Source of the DNA: an uncultured Paraburkholderia sp.
GTDB lineage: Bacteria; Pseudomonadota; Gammaproteobacteria; Burkholderiales; Burkholderiaceae
Length of the DNA stretch: 35,717 bases
NCBI GenBank assembly: GCA_940747215.1
Contig: CALNWS010000047.1
Location: forward strand, 1 to 35,717
Reading direction: 5' to 3'
Shown here: one piece after another, positions 19,136 through 27,124 of the stretch
Layout of the letters: the number at the start of each line of letters is the position of its first letter
How positions within the stretch are numbered: the first letter of the stretch is position 1
Notes under the pieces: generated by a model
The model's input: only the letters and a program-made list of their open reading frames with translations
Told to the model about the DNA's origin: nothing
Database searches by the model: none
Translations under genes and position numbers: made by a program

Positions 19136-20264
19136 AATGCAGCTCCCCGGATGGCGCATCGTTCACGTTGCTGTGCAAGGCGCAGGCCGATGCCGGAGAT
19201 GCATCGGGAATATGAGCTAACTGAATGCGCGCAGCGGCCACGATCTGCTCGATGTTCACGTTCGTCGCGCATGGATGGCCGTAGGGGCAATCGCGGAACA
19301 TGCACGGACGGCAGGCGGGATAATCCGCGATGACCTGATGCCGCGCATGATCGAGCGGCACCCATCGCCGCGTGTCGCTACCGCACGCCACCACGACCGA
19401 CGCAGTGCCCACGGCGGCGGCAATATGCGATATGCCTGTGTCGTTGCAAACCACGAGACGCGCATGAGCGACGAGCGCCGCGAGGCACCCCAACGACGTC
19501 GAACCCGCAAGGTGCAGCGCCGGCGCTGTCATATCGCCAAACACGGTGCCCGTGATGGGCGCTTCTGCGGCCGTTCCCGTAATGGCGATCTGCCAGCCGT
19601 CGGCTGCAAGCTGGTCGGCGACATCGGCGAAACGCGTGGCGGGCCACCGGCGTGAAGGCAACTGCGCGCCCGGGTGAATGATCACGAGATGCTGCGCTTC
19701 GATGTCATGCGCCGCGACGAGCGCTGCGTAATCGTCTCCATCCTGCGCGCTGAGAGGAAACGACAGGTCACACTCGTTGGTCGAGACACCGAGTGCGCCG
19801 ATCAGCGCGAGATAACGTTCGGGCTCGGGCAATGTATCGGGCCAGTCGATGAAGCCACCGTCGCGAACCTGTTCGCCCGGTTGCACGAAACCAGCGTTCG
19901 CGTGGGCGCCGAGTTGCAACAGAAGGTCGTTCGCGACGCCACCGCTGCCGTGCAACTGAATGGCGAGATCGAAATGCCTCGCACGCATGCGCTCGAAAAA
20001 ATCGGGCAGGCCGTCATCCGATTCACGCTGTTCGGGGAAGCCGACGGCACCGGGAAATACGATCAACTCATCCACGAGATGCGGATAACGTTCGACGAAC
20101 GCCTGCGCCCACGGAAGCCCGATGAGCGCGATATGCGCGTGCGGCGCGGCACGCCTGAGCGCTTGCAGCGCGGGAACGGCGCACAACATGTCGCCTAGTT
20201 GGAGCGCGCGGAAAATCGCAATGCGGCGCGGCTCGAGCGTTGCCATCGACACGGAAACAGTCAT
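19125..20264 (-). CDS. ADP-heptose:LPS heptosyltransferase-like glycosyltransferase (GT9), copy 2
   Basis: 379 residues. GT9 landmarks: IAIFRALQLGDMLCAVPALQ at the N-terminus (acceptor side, with the conserved Asp of the xGDxL motif), HPGAQLPSRRWPATRFADVA mid-protein, and VVCNDTGISHIAAAVGTASV for the ADP-heptose pocket. The C-terminal end has a Cys cluster, YPACRPCMFRDCPYGHPC, seen in a subset of GT9 proteins. The start at 20264 overlaps the upstream GT2 stop in an ATGA; MATLEPRR six codons in is an alternative. GT9 enzymes transfer heptose from ADP-heptose at the inner membrane face. The C-terminal tail after the Cys cluster is Ala/Ser-rich and probably not essential. Confidence 0.9.
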   Translation of the reverse strand: MTVSVSMATLEPRRIAIFRALQLGDMLCAVPALQALRRAAPHAHIALIGLPWAQAFVERYPHLVDELIVFPGAVGFPEQRESDDGLPDFFERMRARHFDLAIQLHGSGGVANDLLLQLGAHANAGFVQPGEQVRDGGFIDWPDTLPEPERYLALIGALGVSTNECDLSFPLSAQDGDDYAALVAAHDIEAQHLVIIHPGAQLPSRRWPATRFADVADQLAADGWQIAITGTAAEAPITGTVFGDMTAPALHLAGSTSLGCLAALVAHARLVVCNDTGISHIAAAVGTASVVVACGSDTRRWVPLDHARHQVIADYPACRPCMFRDCPYGHPCATNVNIEQIVAAARIQLAHIPDASPASACALHSNVNDAPSGELHYAA

Positions 20265-21307
20265 AGGAAAGGGACCTTGAAACGCATGGCACCGTACAGC
20301 CGCCAGAAGATGGAAAGAAACGGAATCGGTACCGACGTCCAGATCATTTCGGCGACGTGTTGCGCGCTCAGTGTGCGGTTGCGCAGACGCATCGCACAGA
20401 ACGTCGCCGTCAGCCCGACCCATACGACCAGACCGGCAAGCGTGACCGGAAGACTGCGCATCAGCGCGGCGACGAGCGTCACTAGCGCCGCGCAAAGAAT
20501 CGCGTAGTAAAGGAGCGGCAGTGCCGAGCGAATGCGTGTTATGAAAAGCTGCCGGTGCTTCTTGTAAAGCAGCGCGTCGAACTGGCTTTTCTTCTGCTGG
20601 GCGATACTGACGCCCCAACGCGCGGGCCGCACCGGGTGCACGACGATGGCCGCCGGCGCGCGCACGACTTCGCCGCCTGCCTGCATCAGCGTGAATTGCA
20701 AGTCGGAATCTTCGCGCCAGGCTGAGGTAAAGCGTTCGTCGAAACCGCCTGTCGATAACAGAAACGAGCGCCGCACGAAGGCATTGGCGGTGGCGAACTC
20801 GGCGCGTTCGAGGCCGCTTGCGTCAGCTTCGTAATCGGTTGGGCATTCGGGCAGCGGCACCATGATGCGGCCCGCGGCTGCCGCCGCACCGCCCGACAAC
20901 GCCGCTATGCCGGCACTGAGCCAACGGCTGTCGGGCAGCGTGTCGTCGTCGGTGAATGCGATGATGGCGCCGCACGCGCAGCACCAACCTGCATTGCGCG
21001 CGCCGGCGGGTCCCTGCGTCGCGGTCACCGGCACATAAAGCACCGAAAGGCCGCGCGGCGCATTCTCGCGAGCGACTCGCTCAACGCACGCGCGCGTGGC
21101 GTCGTCGGGGCCGTCGTCGCAAACCACGATCTCATAGCGCTCGGGCGGCAGGTCTTGCCGGTAGAGTGCATCGAGGCACGTCGCGAGCATCTCGGGGCGC
21201 CTATAAGTCGGCACCACGACGGATATGTCGGGCAGCGGGTGTTCGTCGCTGGCGCGCCCGGCCGCGTTGCTGACTCCGTCGACCGGGCCGAATGCGGCCG
21301 GTATCAT
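20261..21307 (-). CDS. Family 2 glycosyltransferase with C-terminal membrane helices
   Basis: 348 residues. A GT-A domain spans ~25-240: ISVVVPTYRRPEMLATCLDA, then VVCDDGPDD, the DxD-type metal site in AFTDDDTLPD, and the acceptor-side ED motif in SAWREDSDLQFTLMQAG. Two or three hydrophobic segments follow (LPLLYYAILCAALVTLVAAL, VTLAGLVVWVGLTA), so it is anchored in the inner membrane. It overlaps its neighbours by four bases at both ends (ATGA at 21304 and 20261), which places it firmly in the operon. Such enzymes begin or extend chains on lipid carriers; the sugar is unknown. Intact. Confidence 0.9.
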   Translation of the reverse strand: MIPAAFGPVDGVSNAAGRASDEHPLPDISVVVPTYRRPEMLATCLDALYRQDLPPERYEIVVCDDGPDDATRACVERVARENAPRGLSVLYVPVTATQGPAGARNAGWCCACGAIIAFTDDDTLPDSRWLSAGIAALSGGAAAAAGRIMVPLPECPTDYEADASGLERAEFATANAFVRRSFLLSTGGFDERFTSAWREDSDLQFTLMQAGGEVVRAPAAIVVHPVRPARWGVSIAQQKKSQFDALLYKKHRQLFITRIRSALPLLYYAILCAALVTLVAALMRSLPVTLAGLVVWVGLTATFCAMRLRNRTLSAQHVAEMIWTSVPIPFLSIFWRLYGAMRFKVPFL

Positions 21308-23049
21308 GCGCGGTCTCCTGCTTTCTGCACCAGGAACGGCCCGATCACCAGTGCATCGAGCGGCGAGGTCCAGAACGATTCGACCGCATCGTGTGGGGAA
21401 TTCACCATGGGCTCGCCGCGCGTGTTAAACGATGTGTTCACGAGAATCGGCACGCCGGTGCGTTCCCTGAACGCGGCCAGCAGCTCGTAATAGAGCGGAT
21501 GCTGCTCACGATTCACGGTCTGCACGCGCGCGGTGCCGTCCACGTGCCGTACTGCGGGAATGCAGTGTGCCTTGTCAGGGCGCACATCGAATACGAACAG
21601 CATGAACGGCGCAACGCTGCCGTCGACGAACCATTCGTTGGCATTCTCCTCCATCACGACGGGCGCGACAGGACGAAAATCCTCGCGATCCTTGATCTCG
21701 TTCAGTTTCGCCTGCATCTGCGGATCGACGGGCGAGGCGAGGATCGAGCGGGCGCCAAGCGCACGCGGCCCGAATTCGGTTCGGCCCTGATACCAGCCGA
21801 TCACCTTGCCGTCGGCGAGGAGGTCGGCAGCCGTGCCCACGATGTCATCCAGCCGGCGATGGGGAATCTTCGACCAGCGCAGAAACTGCTCGATCTCTTC
21901 CTCGCCGTATTCCGGCCCGAGGTAGGCGTGGTCCATTTGCCAGTGGCGCTGCCGGTCGCCACGCGCGCTACGCTCGCGATGATCGATCCAGAGGGCGGCG
22001 CCAAGCGCGGTGCCGGCGTCGCCTGCCGCGGGCTGGACCCAGACTTCGTCGAATGGACCTGCGTCGCGCACCTTCGAGTTCATCACGCAGTTAAGAGCCA
22101 CGCCGCCCGCCATGCACAGCGCGCGCTGGCCCGTACGCTCATGCAGCCAGCCGGCGAGTTGCAGGACGGTTTCTTCGAGCACGCGCTGCAACGAACTCGC
22201 GACATCGAAGTGCAGTTGTTCGAGCGGGCCGCCGCGCTGGCGGGCGGCTCCGAAGCGCTCGACGAGGCGCGGTGCCTCGACAGTATAGCTGCCGTCCTGA
22301 CGATATCGAACGATTTCGCGGAATTGATCGAGGTAAGCCGGTTTGCCGTACGAGGCGAGCGCCATCACTTTGTACTCGTCCGACGAGTGCAGAAAGCCGA
22401 GCCAGTCCGTCACAGCCTCGTAAAGCAGCCCGAGCGAATGCGGTAATTCCACTTGTTTCAGCCTCGTGTATTCGCCATCGACGAATTGACCCATGCTGGT
22501 CGTGACGCCTTCGCCGCGCCCGTCCATCGTCAGGACAGCGCTGGACTTATAAGGCGCGGCCAGAAACGCGCTTGCCTCGTGTGCGAGATGGTGTTCGACG
22601 AAATGCCATGTGAAGCCATCGTTGCGGTCGACGTTCTGGAAGCGCGCGCACAGATGATGCGGCGCGCCTTCAAGCAACTGTCCTTTGGCGTTGGCGATGT
22701 AGCTGAGAAAGAGCGGGTCCCAGGGCGACTCCGACGGATTCGACACGCGGGCGCCGCTCGGATCGAACGGCAGTTCGATCGTGGTGCCGGGCCGCGAAGG
22801 CATGCCACCGAAGAGCTTTGGATCGTATGAATACGCAACATGATCGATGTCGGCGAGCGTAATGCCGGCTTCCTTAAGGCAATAGTCGATCGCATCGAAC
22901 GGCAGCTGCCATGTTGAAAACGGTATCGGCCGCTTCGCATGTTTGACGTGCGTGAAGCGTTCGTCTTCGGCGGCGGCGATCACGACGCCGTCGTGCAGAA
23001 GAGCAGCGGCGCTGTCGTGATAGACCGCATTGATTCCGAGTGTGTACAT
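21304..23049 (-). CDS. Carbamoyltransferase, NodU/CmcH family
   Basis: 581 residues, the usual length. N-terminal Kae1-like domain: LGINAVYHDSAAALLHDG, AAEDERFTHVKHAKRP, the metal-binding His pair in VEHHLAHEASAF, LTMDGRGEGVT, and the nucleotide loop CMAGGVALNCVMN and PAAGDAGTALGAAL. C-terminal carbamoyl-transfer domain: GWYQGRTEFGPRALGARSIL, REDFRPVAPVVM, and PILVNTSFNTRGEPMVNSP. The family takes carbamoyl phosphate plus ATP, makes carbamoyl-adenylate and O-carbamoylates a hydroxyl, as in Nod factors, cephamycins and aminoglycoside-type products. Here the context points to a sugar hydroxyl. The start at 23049 begins at the conserved strand; no alternative is needed. It follows the GT9 stop by 29 bases and overlaps the next gene by four. 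Confidence 0.93.
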   Translation of the reverse strand: MYTLGINAVYHDSAAALLHDGVVIAAAEDERFTHVKHAKRPIPFSTWQLPFDAIDYCLKEAGITLADIDHVAYSYDPKLFGGMPSRPGTTIELPFDPSGARVSNPSESPWDPLFLSYIANAKGQLLEGAPHHLCARFQNVDRNDGFTWHFVEHHLAHEASAFLAAPYKSSAVLTMDGRGEGVTTSMGQFVDGEYTRLKQVELPHSLGLLYEAVTDWLGFLHSSDEYKVMALASYGKPAYLDQFREIVRYRQDGSYTVEAPRLVERFGAARQRGGPLEQLHFDVASSLQRVLEETVLQLAGWLHERTGQRALCMAGGVALNCVMNSKVRDAGPFDEVWVQPAAGDAGTALGAALWIDHRERSARGDRQRHWQMDHAYLGPEYGEEEIEQFLRWSKIPHRRLDDIVGTAADLLADGKVIGWYQGRTEFGPRALGARSILASPVDPQMQAKLNEIKDREDFRPVAPVVMEENANEWFVDGSVAPFMLFVFDVRPDKAHCIPAVRHVDGTARVQTVNREQHPLYYELLAAFRERTGVPILVNTSFNTRGEPMVNSPHDAVESFWTSPLDALVIGPFLVQKAGDRA

Positions 23050-23078
23050 GATCGCTCGCTATAAGAGAAGAGAGGAGA

Positions 23079-24278
23079 TCAGGGAACGATGGCTTCGGCG
23101 GCGGGAGCGCAACGCGCCTTGCGTTGCGCGGCCTCGCCGTCCAGTTCGAGAGCCGCGCGCACGACTTCGTCCAGCGTGACGCCCAGCAGACAGGCGTGAT
23201 GCGCTTGCGGACAAACGCTGCGATAACACCACCGGCATTCGACATCGCGAAACAGCACGCGACTCGGCGTCTGCCACGGGCCGTGCTGGGGATTGGTCAA
23301 TGCGTAGAGGTCGACAACGGGCGTGGCGAGGGCCGATGCAAGGTGCACGGGTCCGCTGTTGTTCGACACAAGTACCGAAGCGCGTTCCACCAGAGCCGCG
23401 AGTTCGCCGAGCGTGAGCGTGCCGCTCAGATCGTGCAGCGAGGCGTGTGTTGCCGGCGTAGCGCCTGCAATAACCGCTTGCGCCAATGCGCGTTCGCCTG
23501 ACGTACCAGTTATCAGCACCGGCGCGCCTGTCTCTTTCGCGAGCCGCGCGGCTACCTCGCCGAAACGTTCGGCCGGATAGCGCCTCGAAGCGGCCGTCGC
23601 ACCTGGATGCAGTACGAAATAGCCGGCTTGCGGATCGACTCCGCGTGCAACGAGTTGTGCTTCGAGCGTGCGGCGGTCTTCGCCGCACACGTTGAAGCGC
23701 ATGCCCGTATCGAGTGAGTCCGCACCAACGTGACGAACGAGATCGAGCTGACGCTCCACTTCATGACGCGTGCGCTGTTGCGGTTCGGGATCGCGCAACC
23801 AGTCGGTGAGCAACGCATAGGGATTTTCGCGGCAGTGCGCAAGACGCCGCGGGATGCCGGCCGTATAACAGAACATGGCGGCAGGTAACGCGCTCTGACT
23901 GTAGACCGTGAAGATGACCGCGGCGTCGAAGTTGCCGCGCCGCACGCGATTCTGTACCTCGTGATCGTTCGCGCTGACATGGTTGCAATTAGACGGATGG
24001 GATACCCACGGAGCGTCGTATTCGATCACGTCGTCCACGTCGTCGAGAAAGGGTGACAACGCCACGCCGCTTCGCGACGCAAGCAGCGTGATATGCTTGC
24101 CTGATGCCGCGCTGCACAACGCATGAAGCGCGGGCGTAGTCATGAGCACGTCGCCGAGGTTGTCGAGCCGCACGCACAGGATGCGTTTGACGTCGCTGCC
24201 CCAGTGCCTCGGCTCGGGATCCGCCGCGCGGCGCGCGTGCGCAAACTCGGGTTGCTTGAGAAACAAGGGCTCGCTCAT
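23079..24278 (-). CDS. ADP-heptose:LPS heptosyltransferase-like glycosyltransferase (GT9), copy 1
   Basis: 399 residues. After a hydrophilic lead of ~30 residues comes ILCVRLDNLGDVLMTTPALH, the GT9 start with the conserved Asp. Later motifs are HPGATAASRRYPAERFGEVA and VSNNSGPVHLASALATPVVD for the donor pocket. Near the C-terminus the Cys-rich segment CRWCYRSVCPQAHHACL resembles that in the second GT9 of the cluster. The start overlaps the GmhB-like stop in an ATGA at 24275-24278, but the family core begins near residue 31, so a later start is possible. Paired with the phosphatase upstream, it probably transfers a heptose, though GT9 members using other NDP sugars exist. Cytoplasmic, inner membrane face. 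Confidence 0.9.
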   Translation of the reverse strand: MSEPLFLKQPEFAHARRAADPEPRHWGSDVKRILCVRLDNLGDVLMTTPALHALCSAASGKHITLLASRSGVALSPFLDDVDDVIEYDAPWVSHPSNCNHVSANDHEVQNRVRRGNFDAAVIFTVYSQSALPAAMFCYTAGIPRRLAHCRENPYALLTDWLRDPEPQQRTRHEVERQLDLVRHVGADSLDTGMRFNVCGEDRRTLEAQLVARGVDPQAGYFVLHPGATAASRRYPAERFGEVAARLAKETGAPVLITGTSGERALAQAVIAGATPATHASLHDLSGTLTLGELAALVERASVLVSNNSGPVHLASALATPVVDLYALTNPQHGPWQTPSRVLFRDVECRWCYRSVCPQAHHACLLGVTLDEVVRAALELDGEAAQRKARCAPAAEAIVP

Positions 24279-24880
24279 CTGACGCTGCCTCGGTTTTCAG
24301 CCGCGAGACGTAGCTGCGCATTGGAACGCTGCAAGACGAGGTGCGCGGCCTCGAGGAGATCGGACGCCAGCGCATCGGGCGTTCTCGACCCACCTTTGCG
24401 CCATTGCGTCTCATGTCCATTGTCGAGCAGCACCGTGTGGCAACCGGCGCGATTGCCGGCTTCGGCGTCATCGAGAATATCGCCCACGAACCAGCTGCGC
24501 GGCAGATCGAGTTGATGTTCGCGTGCCGCGCGCAGCAGCATGCCGGGTGAGGGTTTCCGGCAACCGCATTCGATGGCGTAACGGGAAACGGTGCCCTGCG
24601 GATGATGTGGGCACCAGTACACGCCGTTCAGTTTTGCGCCACATTCGCCGAACATGCGATGCAGTTGCGTTTCGACCGCTTGCAGTGCGTCGTGCTCGAA
24701 ATGACCCAGCGCGACGCCCGCCTGATTGCTGATAACGAAGAGGGGATACGGTAGCGCGGCGAGCAGCCACAACGCTTTGCGCGCGCCTTTCGTGAAGCGC
24801 ATGAGCGACGGATCAACGTTGTAGGAAACGTCTTCGAGCAACGTGCCGTCCTTGTCGAGGAAAACAGCGGCTTGCAGCAT
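24275..24880 (-). CDS. D-glycero-manno-heptose-1,7-bisphosphate 7-phosphatase-like (GmhB family, HAD-IIIA)
   Basis: About 201 residues. HAD motifs are complete: AVFLDKDGTLLEDV (nucleophile and acid Asp), FVISNQAGVA (motif II), CGCRKPSPGML (motif III Lys), and FVGDILDDAEAGNRAGC (motif IV). A four-ligand zinc loop typical of GmhB is present as WCPHH plus CGCRKP. GmhB removes the 7-phosphate from heptose bisphosphate on the way to ADP- or GDP-heptose in the cytoplasm. The ATG at 24880 matches the family start; an ATG at 24919, only 12 bases after the GT4 gene's stop, would add 13 residues. The C-terminal ~25 residues extend beyond the family core. GmhA, HldE/HddA/HddC and epimerase partners are not in this window. 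Confidence 0.87.
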   Translation of the reverse strand: MLQAAVFLDKDGTLLEDVSYNVDPSLMRFTKGARKALWLLAALPYPLFVISNQAGVALGHFEHDALQAVETQLHRMFGECGAKLNGVYWCPHHPQGTVSRYAIECGCRKPSPGMLLRAAREHQLDLPRSWFVGDILDDAEAGNRAGCHTVLLDNGHETQWRKGGSRTPDALASDLLEAAHLVLQRSNAQLRLAAENRGSVR

Positions 24881-24931
24881 GATGGGAATGAACTCTCTAA
24901 AAGATTGCAGATGGGGCATTCAATTCCCGGC

Positions 24932-26263
24932 TCATGAACCGCTGCCCGCGTTTGCGCGATGCCGCCCGCTCATCGCTTCGCGATACGAGGCGCGATTCGC
25001 GGCTTCGATGCTCACCTTGTCGAGACTTCCGGCCGGCGTGGCGCGTGCGGCACATGTATAAATCTGCGCGAGCGATTCGCTGACACCGCGCCATGTGAAT
25101 TCGGCGCGCGCACGTGCAAGTCCAGCCTGTCCCATCCGGTGCGCGAGTTCGGGATCGCGCCGCAGCTGGCTGAGCTTCGCGGCCAGTGCAGCGGGATCGC
25201 GCGGCGGTACGAGAAAGCCGGTCACGCCGTCGTCGACGGAGTAACGGATACCGCCCACATCGGTGCCTACTACGGGTGTGCCGCATGCCATCGCTTCAAC
25301 CGGAGTGATGCCGAACGGCTCATACCATGGTGTGGTGACGAACACATCTGCCGCACAATAGAAGTAGCGCAACTGAGCGCGGCCGCGCCGGCCGACGAAC
25401 GTCGTGCGCTCGGCGACACCGCAATCGGCGGCGATGCCGCGCAAGCGCGCTATCTCGGGCGTGGCTTTTTCATTCGGCGTTTCCGAGTTGCCGCCAACGA
25501 TATAAAGCTGCGCCGACGCGCGGAATGCCTGCTTGAGGACGCCCATCGCCTGCACGACGTTGTCGATGCCCTTGCGCTGCACGAGACGGCCGAGTTGCAG
25601 CACGATGAAGTCGTCATCACGCCAGCCCAGCGCCCTGCGCGCAGCGTCGCGCGCGACGGATCTGAACTCGTCGGCGTCGAATCCGCAGGGAACGATCTGG
25701 ATGCGTTCCGGATCAGCCCGGTAATGCTCGATCAGGTCTGCTTCGTCCTGCGGGCACTCGGCGACGATCATGTCTGATTGCGCGGCGAGATCGTCTTCGA
25801 TGCCGAAGCGTTCGTCCGGGAAGCCGTCCTGTTGGCCCTGATGAATCCGGCGCACGCGCCCGAGTGCGTGGAAGGTGGTCACGACGGGGATGTTCAGTTC
25901 CGCCTTCACTTTTAGCGCGGCAAAACCCGACATGAAGAAGTTCGCGTGCATGACGTCATAGGGTTCACGCTCACGCTTGAAGAACTCGATGAGGAAGGTC
26001 GCGAATTCCGGCATGTGGGGCAGCAGCGTTTCTTTGGGCAATTGCCTCGGCGGACCGGCAAGAACATGAATGACCCGCACGCCGTCCATATCCATCTCGA
26101 GCGGCAGCAACGCACGGTCCCGGCGTGTGAAGACATCGACCGTGTGGCCCATTTCCTTTAGTTCGCGCGCGACGTTCGCAACATAGATGTTCTGGCCGCC
26201 GCTGTCGACGCTGCCTACCACAGCGAGTGGAGATGCGTGCTCACTAATGAGAGCGATTTTCAT
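24932..26263 (-). CDS. GT4 glycosyltransferase, sucrose-phosphate-synthase/MshA-like
   Basis: 443 residues, GT-B fold. The N-terminus KIALISEHASPL and GSVDSGGQNIYVANVARELK resembles the donor-binding Gly loop of sucrose-phosphate synthases and of MshA. Mid-protein has VTTFHALGRVRR and IVPCGFDADEF. The donor site has LQLGRLVQRKGIDNVVQAMG, then the E-x7-E motif EPFGITPVEAM and GTPVVGTDVGGIRYSVDDG. Cytoplasmic, with a UDP-hexose type donor likely. The ATG at 26263 has AAGGA six bases before it; an in-frame ATG at 26269 is unlikely. It heads the tight part of the operon: the gap behind it is about 0.5 kb without a gene on this strand, so a promoter probably lies there. The C-terminal 30 residues are low-complexity. 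Confidence 0.9.
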   Translation of the reverse strand: MKIALISEHASPLAVVGSVDSGGQNIYVANVARELKEMGHTVDVFTRRDRALLPLEMDMDGVRVIHVLAGPPRQLPKETLLPHMPEFATFLIEFFKREREPYDVMHANFFMSGFAALKVKAELNIPVVTTFHALGRVRRIHQGQQDGFPDERFGIEDDLAAQSDMIVAECPQDEADLIEHYRADPERIQIVPCGFDADEFRSVARDAARRALGWRDDDFIVLQLGRLVQRKGIDNVVQAMGVLKQAFRASAQLYIVGGNSETPNEKATPEIARLRGIAADCGVAERTTFVGRRGRAQLRYFYCAADVFVTTPWYEPFGITPVEAMACGTPVVGTDVGGIRYSVDDGVTGFLVPPRDPAALAAKLSQLRRDPELAHRMGQAGLARARAEFTWRGVSESLAQIYTCAARATPAGSLDKVSIEAANRASYREAMSGRHRANAGSGS

Positions 26264-26793
26264 AGACATTCCTTCGAATAAGAGAACCGGTTAAACACAC
26301 TGAAGCGCAGGTCGAAGCGGGTCGTTCAGGGATGCAAAGGTTTTAAGGCAGCAGCGGATGAGTCTGGAACAGCATGCGATGTGCCGCAGTGGAGATTTAG
26401 TTCGAACCTGAAGGCGCGATGCTTGCCGGACGGGACGAGGTGAGCGATGGCGGCGTGCGCGCGGCGACCGGCCGGCCCTGCATGAAGCGGTGTGGCGTTC
26501 CCTGTTTTACAACGTGCGCTATCACGCTGGACGATCGCCATTCGCCGATGAGATGACATGACCGGCGAGTTCGTTTGGCTCTGTGGTTGACGCGCGGTCC
26601 CGGTGTCGTCTGGCCGTCACATCGATACGCCGTGAACACGCGCATGAATGCCCGCGCAGGCGCACCGCTTGCTACTGTTCCAGTCGCAACCATTCCATGC
26701 GTGCATAGTCACTCCTTCGACGCACGGATCGCCAGATATCCTTTCACCGGCTCGCAGGGTTTCATATTGCGAGAGCCCTCGACACGGAAACCC
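26264..26793. other. Non-coding gap upstream of the GT4 operon
   Basis: About 530 bases with no gene I can support in either strand. It should hold the promoter of the minus-strand operon starting at 26263, but I see no convincing -35/-10 pair. The + strand reading frame through its second half has no recognisable protein likeness before 26794. Confidence 0.4.
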
Positions 26794-27118
26794 ATGTCGA
26801 ATCCCACGACACGCAACGATGCACGACTCACCGGCCGCATTGCCGGCGAACTTGCAAGCGCCGTGTGGCGTTATCGCAAGCAGATTTCGATTTCGATCGC
26901 ACTGGTGATCGCCGCGAAGCTCTCTACGGTTCTCCTCATACCGCTTGCACTCAAGCACATCGTGGATCGGCATCGTCCCGCAGGAACGGTGCTTTTCAAC
27001 GAAACCATTGCCTATAACATTGCATACGGACTGGCAGAAGGTTTTCAGGCGCATATGAGCAAGCCGGTGTCGCCGCCGGAACTCATCGCCGAAATAAAGC
27101 GTCTCGCGCGCCGGTTCG
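26794..27118 (+). pseudogene. Mosaic remnant: ATM1-type ABC exporter N-terminus + its ATPase fragment + receiver-domain C-terminus
   Basis: One open frame joins three unrelated pieces. Residues 1-50 after the ATG at 26794 match the start of an ATM1/HMT-type ABC exporter (AVWRYRKQISISIALVIAAK, LSTVLLIPLALKHIVDR). Near 26965 it jumps directly to the ATPase-domain segment normally about 400 residues later (GTVLFNETIAYNIAYG). Near 27030 it jumps to the end of a response-regulator receiver domain (EGFQAHMSKPVSPPELIAEI, then KRLARRF), with the conserved Lys-Pro. Around 26960-26985 a second frame reads IGIVPQ, the Q-loop neighbourhood, so a one-base loss accompanied the first join. The Walker A motif and most of both genes are gone. 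It lies on the opposite strand between two cluster genes. Confidence 0.85.
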
Positions 27119-27124
27119 TCTACA

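Noticed and set aside
21292..22446. 384-codon + strand reading frame over the carbamoyltransferase
   Set aside because: Shadow of the NodU-family gene; no recognisable domain and no ribosome binding site context.
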